Assembly: GCA_020850695.1 (NCBI GenBank)
Contig: JADZEF010000256.1
Coordinates: 1 to 34,049 of the forward strand
Origin: Planctomycetaceae bacterium
GTDB taxonomy: Bacteria > Planctomycetota > Planctomycetia > Planctomycetales > Planctomycetaceae
Reading direction: 5' to 3'
DNA: 34,049 bases
Below the pieces are notes generated by a model. That model worked only from the letters and a program-made list of their open reading frames with translations. It searched no databases and was not told the origin of the DNA. The stretch's first letter is position 1. Every line of letters begins with the position of its first letter. This document shows positions 6,924 to 14,439 of the stretch, piece after piece. The position numbers and the translations under genes are program-made.

Positions 6924-7904
6924 ATGCGTTCCGCGTCCCGTGCCCTGTTGCGACTGGCGGGCAAGATCCACTCCCGCGTGGAAAGCCTGCAACCAACGTG
7001 TTCCGACCTGCTCCTGCCGGACGCCGACTGGTCCCGCTGCCGGGCGGCCGGCCGGCGACTGGAAAAGGCCGAGCGACGCGGATGGCGGCTCGCCGCGGTC
7101 CGGCTTCGCCGCGAGTTACGCCAAGCGATGGAGCAACTTCGGCTGGAAATGCACCGGATCGAGGACCGGCTCACGGCTTCGGAGCGACCGCCCCGGATCG
7201 CCTCGTTGCGGGAAATCCTTGATGATCTTCGATTCCTGCCAGACAGCTTTGACGAGGTCAGGTGGGATCTCCGGCAGGAAATGCTTTCGGTGACGACCGA
7301 GCCGATCGTCCTTGAAGGATTCCCCCTGGGACGCTTTACGATCAGCCTCGACTGGACGCGGATCGGTTTCACGCGTCCCTATCACGTCCTGGCACGCGAG
7401 CCGAATCCCGCCGCCTCGGACGAAGCGGTCACCCATCCGCATGTCCTGAACGGCAAGCTGTGTGAAGGACGCGGCGCGGTGAGCCTCCGCGCGGCCCTCG
7501 AGTCGGGTCGCCTGGTCGACTTCTTCACGATCGTCGATCGCATCCTGCATACGTATCACCGCGGCAGTCCGCACAGCCCGCTTTCCGAATGGGGCGGCGT
7601 GTGCTGCCCCGGCTGTGGGGATCGGCTGTCGGAAGACGACCTGACCCCCTGCGAGCGATGCGAAAGCGTGCTCTGTCTCGGGTGCCTCAGCGGATGCCCT
7701 GCGTGCCGCGGACTCTTTTGCGCCTCGTGCCTCGAGCCGTGTGCGGAGTGCCGCGTGAGGACATGTCGTTCCTGCCTCTCTTCCGGCGCGGGATGTGGAT
7801 CTGCCGACGGTTCGGAATGCTTCGATGGCGTCGAACCGTGCGAAGGAGGCCGTGCGCAGAACCGGGACTCAGAAGCCGACACACACGCTCTTCTGCCGGT
7901 GTGA
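6924..7904 (+). CDS. E2-like domain fused to RING-like zinc-binding tail
   Basis: A 326-residue protein in three parts. Residues 1-90 are helical and basic. Residues about 95-215 look like a ubiquitin-conjugating (E2/UBC-like) domain: YHVLAREPNP, then HPHV at 171-174, and LCEG with Cys180 in the position of the E2 active-site cysteine, six residues after the HPHV motif, then ALESGRLVDFFTIVDRIL. Residues 227-291 hold seven CxxC pairs (228/231, 243/246, 251/254, 258/261, 266/269, 273/276, 281/284), as in a RING or other treble-clef zinc domain. The ATG at 6924 has GGAGG five bases upstream. A protein with both E2 and RING-like parts could take a modifier and pass it to a target without a separate E3 (inference). 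No E1 gene is nearby. Domain calls rest on motifs read by eye. Confidence 0.72.
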   Translation: MRSASRALLRLAGKIHSRVESLQPTCSDLLLPDADWSRCRAAGRRLEKAERRGWRLAAVRLRRELRQAMEQLRLEMHRIEDRLTASERPPRIASLREILDDLRFLPDSFDEVRWDLRQEMLSVTTEPIVLEGFPLGRFTISLDWTRIGFTRPYHVLAREPNPAASDEAVTHPHVLNGKLCEGRGAVSLRAALESGRLVDFFTIVDRILHTYHRGSPHSPLSEWGGVCCPGCGDRLSEDDLTPCERCESVLCLGCLSGCPACRGLFCASCLEPCAECRVRTCRSCLSSGAGCGSADGSECFDGVEPCEGGRAQNRDSEADTHALLPV

Positions 7905-8376
7905 CGAGTCGCGGACCTCTCCCCCGAGTTTCGAGCGGACAGCGCGAAGCGTATGGGTTGGCCGCCTCGATCGTCGCGTGTTGCCGATACAGAGACGTTT
8001 CCCGACAACGCAGCGCGGCGAGAGTCTTCCTCCGCCAATACGAATCGAGTCATGAGATCCGCGTTTCCCTGCGATCGGACGGCCGCCCTGGAGGCGGCCG
8101 TCCGATCGACTTTTCTTTATCTATCAGGGCAACGCCTCCGACCGAAGTCACTGTCGGGGGCGGCCCGCTGACGAGGGATCATCCCGTCAACGTGTTTGGC
8201 AGCCGTTCCGACCGGGATGTCTCCGTAACCGCGGCTTTGACCTTTTCCGCTCGGAACTTACGGCGGACGGTGTCACGAACGTGGAGACGGCGCGTTTCGA
8301 TCAAGTCGCAAGAATCGTGACATGGCACGTCCCTTACGACGCCAATCGTCTCATCTGGGGAACGAGTGCGCCACGT
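7905..8376. other. non-coding stretch inside the transposon right end
   Basis: No credible gene is visible on either strand. The segment holds the strong terminator at 8072-8118 and a copy of the element-end motif AATCGTGACAT at 8313-8323. I looked for a decayed ThiF/E1 or JAB gene and found no Gly-rich nucleotide motif or JAMM motif in any frame. Confidence 0.6.
8072..8118 (+). terminator. strong intrinsic terminator closing the accessory genes
   Basis: A perfect 16-bp stem (8072-8087 with 8093-8108, five-base loop) is followed by ACTTTTCTTTAT. This is the best rho-independent terminator in the element. It lies 168 bases after the stop of the E2/RING gene. Confidence 0.88.
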
Positions 8377-8434
8377 GCCAGTTCTTGTGTCAAATCTGGC
8401 CAGTTCTTGTGTCCCAAATGACAGCTTTTATGTC
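8377..8434 (-). repeat. three phased repeats, probable transposase-binding sites
   Basis: Three 15-bp repeats start at 8377, 8399 and 8420, spaced 22 and 21 bases (two helical turns). On the minus strand they read GACACAAGAACTGGC (8377-8391 and 8399-8413, identical) and GACATAAAAGCTGTC (8420-8434). Iterated sites of about 20 bp near the ends are typical of TnsB/TniA-type elements. The segment is visibly more AT-rich than the genes on either side. Confidence 0.65.
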
Positions 8435-8504
8435 CGCCACCACAGCCATCTCGAACGACTGGAAAAATCGGAAAGGCGACAATCAGTTTCGATTTCGCAT
8501 CGAA

Positions 8505-8515
8505 AATCGTGACAT
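8505..8515 (-). repeat. candidate transposon right terminus
   Basis: Read inward from the right, the sequence begins TGTCACGATT, matching the 5'-TGTCA ends of Tn5053/Tn7-like elements. The last element base would be 8514 and a 5-base target duplication would start at TAGAC. The same 11 bases (AATCGTGACAT) also occur at 8313-8323, so the inner copy is an alternative end. The left end is outside the window and no target duplication can be tested. Confidence 0.5.
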
Positions 8516-8526
8516 AGACTTCAGTC

Positions 8527-8823
8527 ATGAGAGATCAACCCGCCCCCCTCATGCTGAATATTGACGGTCTGCGACGCCATTCCATGGCGAATCGCCTGGC
8601 CGGACTCAGCGTGCTGATGGTGGTGGTGCTGGCATTGATTGGTCTCAAAAGCACGGGGCGCCGGCCGACCCGTTCGACCGAAAATTCGCGACTGGCGGTC
8701 ACGACCGTGTCGACGTCGGTCGAGCGCCCTCTGTCCGTCGAGCGTCCGTTGCTGGACGTCGATAGCAGCGATCGTCGGCTATTCGATCGAATGGACCGCC
8801 GCGAGCGGTCGTGCGGGTTCTGA
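8527..8823 (+). CDS. small single-pass membrane protein at the transposon junction
   Basis: A 98-residue open frame with one membrane helix (residues about 27-42, GLSVLMVVVLALIGL) and a charged tail rich in Arg, Ser and Asp. The ATG at 8527 lies 12 bases outside the candidate transposon end, and no clear ribosome-binding site precedes it. ATG 8584, just before the helix, is an alternative start. It may be the remainder of a host gene whose 5' end was displaced by the insertion, or a chance frame. I do not recognise a family. Confidence 0.35.
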   Translation: MRDQPAPLMLNIDGLRRHSMANRLAGLSVLMVVVLALIGLKSTGRRPTRSTENSRLAVTTVSTSVERPLSVERPLLDVDSSDRRLFDRMDRRERSCGF

Positions 8824-9250
8824 GTGTCCGTCCGATGGATCCGGATCTAAGACCTCCTGCGCCGAGCGGCCCTGCCATTGCCTGGCATCTCTTCGAGCGT
8901 CGCCGCGCGATGCCACGGCCCAACATCTGCCGGCAATCCAGCCCAGAACGTCTTCCGCTTGCCACAACAGGGTCGCCCGCTCGGCCATCCCGGTAGGGCT
9001 TGCGCGGGTTGTTCCGTCTTTCCGGACTCCGTGACGTTCGAATTCGCCCGATGCTCCCTTTTCACCTCATCCAATGAGATGCCGCACAAAGTGCGCATGA
9101 TAATTGGATGCCGTAAATTAGGAGTTTTGCGCAGCGTTTCGCGAGTCGATTCCGAAACGTGTGCTAAGGTTTCAACACACCGACTGCTAAGGATCACTAG
9201 CAGCGGTGGTTTCAGACAACGCCGGTCCCCACCGGCACGGGACGGACTTC
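8824..9250. other. spacer upstream of the Tad genes, with an imperfect palindrome
   Basis: No gene is visible; in particular no Flp pilin-like frame. At 9069-9109 there is a nested inverted repeat: ATCCAAT (9069-9075) with ATTGGAT (9103-9109), and inside it GCAC/GTGC around AAA. The sequence after it (9110-9205) is AT-richer. It is a candidate promoter/operator region for the cpaA operon. Confidence 0.45.
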
Positions 9251-9799
9251 ATGCCGCCGCTCGATCTTCAACACATCGTCTTCTTCCTGTGCGTCGGCGT
9301 CTTCACGATGGCCGTCGTGTGGAGCGATCTGTGGCTGAAGAAGATTCCCAATAAGCTCAACGTCCCGATGTTCTTTGCGGGACTTGTCTACCAGGGAGTC
9401 TTTCACGGAGTCGCCGGGCTGGTCGATGGCCTGCTGGCGTTCCTGATCGCCTTCGGAATGTTTCTCGTCTTCTGGATGATCGGCATCAGCGGGGGAGGCG
9501 ACGTCAAACTCGTCGGCGCTCTCTCGGTCTGGGTCGGTCGCAAGTTTCTGCTCCCGATGTTCTTCATGACCACGGTCTTCGTGATCGTGCTGCATGTCGG
9601 CTATCTGTTCTACCGCCTGATGACCGGCGGCGTCCGCAAGATGAAGCAGGACCTGGCCGAGGCCAGGACGCCTGCATCGAAGTCGTCCGGTCCGTTCATT
9701 GCCGCTCAACACCGCAAGAAGGGGGTCGTCATGGGCTATGCCCTGCCGGTCGTCCTCGCGGTCTGGTCCGTCCTGTTGTGGAAGCTCCCGCAACTATGA
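9251..9799 (+). CDS. cpaA: CpaA/TadV-type prepilin peptidase
   Basis: A 182-residue polytopic membrane protein of peptidase family A24. The two catalytic aspartates are visible: Asp26 in SDLWLKKIPN and Asp84 in the GxGD-type motif GGGDVKL. About six hydrophobic helices are present. It cleaves the leader peptide of Flp-type pilins and TadE/TadG pseudopilins at the inner membrane (family knowledge). The ATG at 9251 is preferred over GTG 9206, because the extra 15 residues are polar and unlike the family N-terminus. Its stop overlaps the tadE start (ATGA), so the two are coupled. It is the first gene of the Tad cluster. Confidence 0.88.
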   Translation: MPPLDLQHIVFFLCVGVFTMAVVWSDLWLKKIPNKLNVPMFFAGLVYQGVFHGVAGLVDGLLAFLIAFGMFLVFWMIGISGGGDVKLVGALSVWVGRKFLLPMFFMTTVFVIVLHVGYLFYRLMTGGVRKMKQDLAEARTPASKSSGPFIAAQHRKKGVVMGYALPVVLAVWSVLLWKLPQL

Positions 9800-10215
9800 A
9801 ACGCATTCGTCTCCAACCGAACGCTCGTCCGTCGCGACGCCGTCGCGGGTTCCAGTCGATGGAACTCGTGATGACGCTGCCGATCCTCGGGATCGTCATC
9901 TTCGCCCTGTTCGAGTTCTCGATGCTCTTCTTCGCTCGCGGTGCGGTGGTGGAAGCCAGCCGCGTCGGGGCCCGCATGGCCACATTGCCGGGAGTCGACC
10001 AGGCGGCCATCGAGGAAGAAATCCGCAAGGTGCTGCAACCGCGTCTTCAGGAAAACCTGCAGATCGACGTGCAGCTCGGAGAGAACACCGGCGATGTGGT
10101 GTCGGTGATGGTGACGGTCGCGGCTGAGGAAGCCGCCCCCAACCTGTTGTGGCCCATCGGCTACAGCCTCGAAGGGGAAAAGCTGATCGCCGAGACCCGC
10201 ATGATCCGCGAGTAA
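9796..10215 (+). CDS. tadE: TadE-like pseudopilin
   Basis: A 139-residue protein with a class III leader: a basic start ending RRRRG, then F-Q-S-M-E with Glu at +5 of the processing site (Gly18/Phe19), and a hydrophobic helix (residues 24-46). The block ARGAVVEASRVGARMATLPG after the helix is the TadE signature. The mature protein would be a minor pilin processed by the CpaA encoded just upstream. The start at 9796 shares ATGA with the cpaA stop. The residue length is normal for TadE. Confidence 0.88.
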   Translation: MKRIRLQPNARPSRRRRGFQSMELVMTLPILGIVIFALFEFSMLFFARGAVVEASRVGARMATLPGVDQAAIEEEIRKVLQPRLQENLQIDVQLGENTGDVVSVMVTVAAEEAAPNLLWPIGYSLEGEKLIAETRMIRE

Positions 10216-10570
10216 CTCGCGGGATAGCCTTCCAGGCTCTCGGTCTTCCTCTGACCAACGACCTCCGAACAGTCCATAACGAACCTTTGGTTGCGATTTC
10301 GCAACATCCATAACGTCGAAAACCGGGCCCAACCGCCCGCACGAATTCTGGCAGCGGGAAGAATTGGGGGCCGACACAGTCCTCACAACGACTCAAGTCC
10401 ATCTTCCCTCTGCCCCTCGATCCCTCAGCATCTCTGTCCCTTTCCGTACCGAATCCTCCCGAAGCAGCAGGACGGCCGCTTCTCCGACTGACACCGATGA
10501 AGACAGTTCGTTCCGAGATGGATCCGCCCTCGGACCGCACTTACCTCCTGCTGACCCGGAGACCCGAGCT
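10216..10570 (+). promoter_or_regulatory. regulatory spacer before cpaB, paired repeats around a palindrome
   Basis: A 355-base gap with no gene. TCCATAACG occurs at 10273-10281 and again at 10306-10314, 33 bases apart (about three helical turns), in the same orientation. Between them lies the palindrome TTGCGA-TT-TCGCAA (10291-10304). This looks like a binding site for a dimeric regulator and suggests that cpaB and later genes have their own control. The remainder (10380-10480) is pyrimidine-rich with no clear structure. Confidence 0.5.
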
Positions 10571-11656
10571 GTGCGATTCTTGACTCCTGCGTTCGTCACT
10601 ATGGGGATGCTCGCCGTCGTCGGCGTCCTCGTCGGTGGTTACTTCGTCAAAGGGCTCTTCGCGAAGCCCGAGGCGGCTCCTGCGGTTCAGCGGAAGAACA
10701 TTCCGATGGCCCTCAGCGACCTCGAGCCGGGAACGGTCATCACGGCCGCCCATATCGGCCAGGGACCGATCAATCCCGAAGAGCTGCAGAAGTCTCGCGA
10801 CATCATGATGAACGAGGCGAAGCTCATCGGCCGCGTGGTGAAGGAGAAGATCACCGCGGTGACGCCGATCCATACCGCGCAGCTCTACCAGCCGGGCGAT
10901 GGCCCGTCGCTGGAAGTCGAACCCGGCATGCGGGCCGTCTCGGTCTCGGTCGGTGACAGCACCGCTCTCGTCAGCGGGCAGCTCAAGCCGAAGCAGTACG
11001 TCGACGTCCACCTCACCCCGCAGCTCAGCGATGAGCGGGTCGGCGGCGGCATGACCCTCACCCTGTTCAAAGGTGTGAAGGTTCTGTCGGTCAGCCGCGG
11101 CGGCCGGACCGGTGATCGTTCAGGCAATCAGGTCACCCTCGAAGTCACTCCCCGCCAGGTGAATGTCCTGACGATCGCGAAGGGCCGCGGCGACCTGACC
11201 CTCTCGTACAACCCGGCCGGCAAGGGGGACGGCGGCGTGCTCGCCGGAACCGAAGACCGGGCCACCTTTGATGAAATCCTCGGACTGAAGGCTCCGACCC
11301 CGCCGACCCCGCCGACGCTGACCGAGAACTACAAGGGTGTGGGACGGGCGGTGACGGCCTTCATCGACGGCAAGCGTCCGGACATGAACACCAGCACCAG
11401 CACTGGCCGTGGCTACGGATACGGCGGCGGTTACGGCGGATACGGCAACAGCAACTACTGGGGCTGGGGCAACTACGGCCTGCGTCCCGCTCCGATGGTC
11501 TTCTGGAACATGTCGCACCCCACCAGCGGCGGCGACAGCTCCAGCTCGAACGCTCAGCCACAGTCGGACGCTCCGGTCAACGGCCCCTCGGCCAGCACTC
11601 AGCCGATTGTGAACCCGTTCCTGGGTGCGGTCTCGGCCAGCACGCCGCGGCTGTGA
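10571..11656 (+). CDS. cpaB: CpaB/RcpC-like pilus assembly protein
   Basis: A 361-residue protein of the Tad system, thought to sit in the periplasm and help gate the secretin. It has an N-terminal membrane helix (residues 8-30), an SAF-like domain (about 41-105; VQRKNIPMALSDLEPGTVIT), and an RcpC-type domain (about 115-240; GMRAVSVSVGDSTALVSGQL, then VDVHLTPQ). Residues 277-305 are a low-complexity stretch of Gly, Tyr, Asn and Trp, and the tail is Ser/Pro-rich. I choose GTG 10571 because GGAGA lies eight bases upstream and the protein then starts right at the membrane helix; the longer frame from 10364 adds a chance sequence that contains the spacer repeats. Confidence 0.85.
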   Translation: MRFLTPAFVTMGMLAVVGVLVGGYFVKGLFAKPEAAPAVQRKNIPMALSDLEPGTVITAAHIGQGPINPEELQKSRDIMMNEAKLIGRVVKEKITAVTPIHTAQLYQPGDGPSLEVEPGMRAVSVSVGDSTALVSGQLKPKQYVDVHLTPQLSDERVGGGMTLTLFKGVKVLSVSRGGRTGDRSGNQVTLEVTPRQVNVLTIAKGRGDLTLSYNPAGKGDGGVLAGTEDRATFDEILGLKAPTPPTPPTLTENYKGVGRAVTAFIDGKRPDMNTSTSTGRGYGYGGGYGGYGNSNYWGWGNYGLRPAPMVFWNMSHPTSGGDSSSSNAQPQSDAPVNGPSASTQPIVNPFLGAVSASTPRL

Positions 11657-11691
11657 GTCGCAAAGGCCGAAGGCACCCGTCGCTTTCGTAG

Positions 11692-11725
11692 GGTGGGCCT
11701 AGGCCGCTTCGGCCGAGGGCCCACC
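11692..11725. repeat. REP-like hairpin between cpaB and tadG
   Basis: GGTGGGCC ... GGGCCCACC with an inner GGCCG/CGGCC pair forms an imperfect palindrome 35 bases after cpaB. The word TAGGGTGGGCC resembles dispersed intergenic repeats that I recall from planctomycete genomes (not checked). Confidence 0.55.
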
Positions 11726-11780
11726 AGCTCCAACTGAATCTCTGTCACTCGACACTCGACCCTAGTCCCTCGACCCTCCC

Positions 11781-12998
11781 ATGCGTCGCTTCCACTCACT
11801 CCAGCGCACCGCTCGCTCGCCGCGTCGCGGATCCATGGCCCTCGCGGCCGTGATCGCGCTGGTCGTGATGATGCTGGCGGTCGCCCTCGTCCTCGACCGG
11901 CTCTGGCTCGAAGCGGTGACGCTCGAACTGACCACCGGAGCCGAAGCCGCCGCCCTCGCCGCTGGCCGGGATCTCGCCGGGGACGACCTCCTCCGCCAGG
12001 ACGTCGACCAGGAGCAGCGGGTCGACAATGCCCGCAACAAGGCGATCGCCATCGCCGCGCAGAACCTGGTCGCCGGCACGCCCCTCGAACTTCGCCACAC
12101 CGAGGAAATCCACGACGTCCGTTTCGGCAACAAGGTGACGGACGAGGAAACCGGCCGCACCGACTTCGAAGAATCGGACGACAATCCGAAAACCGTCCGC
12201 GTCCACGCAGAACGCTCCCGCAGCCGCTGGAATCCGATCGCCCTCTTCATGCAGGGCATCAGCAGCGCTCCGGTGGGAGACGCCGCCGAAGACGCCCAGG
12301 CCACGATCGACAATACGCTCGTCGCCCTTCGCCCCTACGACCATGTGAGCGTCCCCGCCCTGCCGCTCGCGGTCCTTCAAAGCGACCCCTCCGGCAAGCG
12401 GAAGGACACCTGGCAGACGCAGATCGACAATCGCCAGGGGAAGGACCAATTCGGCTTCGACGCCGAGTCCGGCCAGATCACCGAAGGCCCCGACGGCATT
12501 CCCGAGATCGTGCTGCAAGGCATGCCGGTGAAGGGAAAGCCGACCGACGCCAACGCCGTCATCCTCGACATCGGCACGGGACTTCAGACCGACTTCCTCC
12601 GCACTCAGATCGAAACCGGCTGGACCACCGAAGACCTGTCGACCTTCGACGGCATCCTGAACTTTGCCGAGTCGTCTCCGCTCATCAAATGCGGGGCGGC
12701 CTTCGGAAGCGACGTCGCGAGCCTGCTCCGCCCGATGATTGGCCAGCCGCGAATCATCCTGCTCTACACGAAGCACACGCCGGAAGGATCGAATGGCCTC
12801 GGAACGGTTCGCACTGTCGAACCCGCCGCCGGCCGCGTGATGGACGTCCAGGCGAATGACGACGGCACGACCCGCATCGTCTTCCAGCCGACCGTCCTGA
12901 CCACCCGCACCGCCGTCCTCTCCAGCGAAATCACCAGCGACGAAGTCCGCGTCCTGGCTCCGAACAAATACATCTACAAACTGCAACTCACGCACTGA
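11781..12998 (+). CDS. TadG-like Flp pilus assembly protein
   Basis: A 405-residue protein that starts with a basic segment and a TadE/TadG-type helix: RRGSMALAAVIALVVMMLAVALVL (residues about 16-38), followed by ELTTGAEAAALAAGRDLAGDD, the usual TadG continuation. The remaining ~340 residues are a large extracytoplasmic domain that I do not recognise; it contains only one cysteine and no von Willebrand MIDAS motif that I can see. The ATG at 11781 is the first start in frame; no strong ribosome-binding site is visible (CGACCCTCCC). It lies between cpaB and cpaF, as expected for a Tad component. Confidence 0.72.
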   Translation: MRRFHSLQRTARSPRRGSMALAAVIALVVMMLAVALVLDRLWLEAVTLELTTGAEAAALAAGRDLAGDDLLRQDVDQEQRVDNARNKAIAIAAQNLVAGTPLELRHTEEIHDVRFGNKVTDEETGRTDFEESDDNPKTVRVHAERSRSRWNPIALFMQGISSAPVGDAAEDAQATIDNTLVALRPYDHVSVPALPLAVLQSDPSGKRKDTWQTQIDNRQGKDQFGFDAESGQITEGPDGIPEIVLQGMPVKGKPTDANAVILDIGTGLQTDFLRTQIETGWTTEDLSTFDGILNFAESSPLIKCGAAFGSDVASLLRPMIGQPRIILLYTKHTPEGSNGLGTVRTVEPAAGRVMDVQANDDGTTRIVFQPTVLTTRTAVLSSEITSDEVRVLAPNKYIYKLQLTH

Positions 12999-13035
12999 CA
13001 CCGCAGACGCTTCACCTCGAGCATCGGAACGCATC

Positions 13036-14367
13036 ATGATCGCCGAAAACACCCGCCGAGCCGACTCGCGACAGGCGTTTCAGCAGCTGAAGACCCGGCT
13101 GCACCGCCGCATGGTCGACGCCATCGACATGTCGAAGGCGGGCCAGCTCAGCGAAGATCAGCTCCGCGATCAGCTCCGTGCTCTCGCCACCCACCTCTGC
13201 TCGATGGACGCGGTCAAGCTCGACCCGGCCGATCGCGAGGTGATGGTCCGCGAGATCATGGACGAGATCTACGGCTACGGCCCGCTCGAACCGCTCATGA
13301 ACGATCCGGAAGTCACCGACATCCTGGTCAACGGCGCCGGCACGGTGTTCGTCGAAAAGGGGGGGTTGCTCCAGAAGACCGACATCCGCTTCGCCGATGA
13401 CGAGCACCTCATCTCGCTGATTCAGAAGCTCGTCGGCCGCGCCGGGCGCCGCATCGACGAAGTCTCGCCGATGGTCGACTGCAAGCTGCCGGACGGCTCG
13501 CGTCTCAACGCGGTCATCCCGCCCCTCGCCCTTCGCGGTCCGACCCTCTCGATTCGTCGTTTCACCCGCAAGGCGCTCCTGTTCGAAGACATGGTCCAGC
13601 TCGGTTCGCTGGCCCCCGAGATGGCCGAGTTCCTGGCGATGGCCGTTCGCGGCCGCCTGAACATGATCATCAGCGGTGGTACCGGCGCCGGCAAGACGAC
13701 GATGCTCAACTGCGTCAGCCGGTTCGTCCCGCCGACCGAGCGCGTCATCACGATCGAGCAGACGGCCGAACTCCAGCTCCAGCAGCCGGACGTCGTCTCG
13801 ATGGAATGGCGGCCGGCCAACGTCGAAGGCCGCGGCGAAATCACGCAGCGCGACCTCCTGAAGAACTCGCTGCGTATGCGGCCCGACCGCATCATCGTCG
13901 GCGAATGTCGCGGCGGCGAAGTGCTCGACATGCTCCAGGCCATGAACACGGGCCACGACGGCTCGATGAGTACGGTCCACGCCAACGACACCCGCGACGC
14001 TCTCGACCGCCTCGAACTCATGGTCGCCCTCGGCGGCGTCGAACTCCCGACGATGATCGCCCGGCAGTACATCGCCTCGGCCGTCCACATCCTCGTCCAC
14101 ATCACCCGCCTCAGCACCGGCGAACGCAAAGTGACGCGTATCTCGGAACTGTGCGGGTGCCGCGACGGGGCCTACACCATCGAAGACATTTTCGTCTACC
14201 GCATGTCGGGCATCGACGCCAACAACCGGGCGATCGGAGCCTTCTATGCGACAGGTTACGAGCCGGTCGCCCTCAGCCGCATGGCCTCGGTCGGCCACCA
14301 GGTCCCCCGCGATCTGTTCGTCCCCCGCGAACTCGGCCCCGCGGCCGATGACTTCTCGGTTCGCTGA
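13036..14367 (+). CDS. cpaF: CpaF/TadA secretion ATPase
   Basis: A 443-residue type II/IV secretion ATPase that powers Flp pilus assembly from the cytoplasmic side. Walker A is GGTGAGKT (residues 214-221); the Walker B/His-box region shows IIVGECRGGEVLDML (286-300) and STVHAND (312-318). The N-terminal domain carries YGYGPLEPLMNDPEVTDILVNG (79-100), typical of CpaF. The length is normal for the family. It is followed, 72 bases later, by tadB and then tadC, the membrane platform proteins it works with. The start ATG at 13036 is the first in frame. Confidence 0.95.
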   Translation: MIAENTRRADSRQAFQQLKTRLHRRMVDAIDMSKAGQLSEDQLRDQLRALATHLCSMDAVKLDPADREVMVREIMDEIYGYGPLEPLMNDPEVTDILVNGAGTVFVEKGGLLQKTDIRFADDEHLISLIQKLVGRAGRRIDEVSPMVDCKLPDGSRLNAVIPPLALRGPTLSIRRFTRKALLFEDMVQLGSLAPEMAEFLAMAVRGRLNMIISGGTGAGKTTMLNCVSRFVPPTERVITIEQTAELQLQQPDVVSMEWRPANVEGRGEITQRDLLKNSLRMRPDRIIVGECRGGEVLDMLQAMNTGHDGSMSTVHANDTRDALDRLELMVALGGVELPTMIARQYIASAVHILVHITRLSTGERKVTRISELCGCRDGAYTIEDIFVYRMSGIDANNRAIGAFYATGYEPVALSRMASVGHQVPRDLFVPRELGPAADDFSVR

Positions 14368-14439
14368 CGCCTGCGGTCAACCAACACGCCTTCGTCTGAC
14401 GCTTGCGGGTTCGCACCGACTTCATCCATCGAGCCACCC

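Noticed and set aside
7905..8312. Decayed E1 (ThiF) or JAB gene after the E2/RING gene
   Set aside because: No Gly-rich nucleotide-binding motif, no CxxC pair set and no JAMM motif (HxH...D) is found in any frame.
8639..9354. Short plus-strand frames before cpaA as a possible Flp pilin
   Set aside because: None has a prepilin leader (G followed by a helix with Glu at +5) or the length of a Flp pilin.
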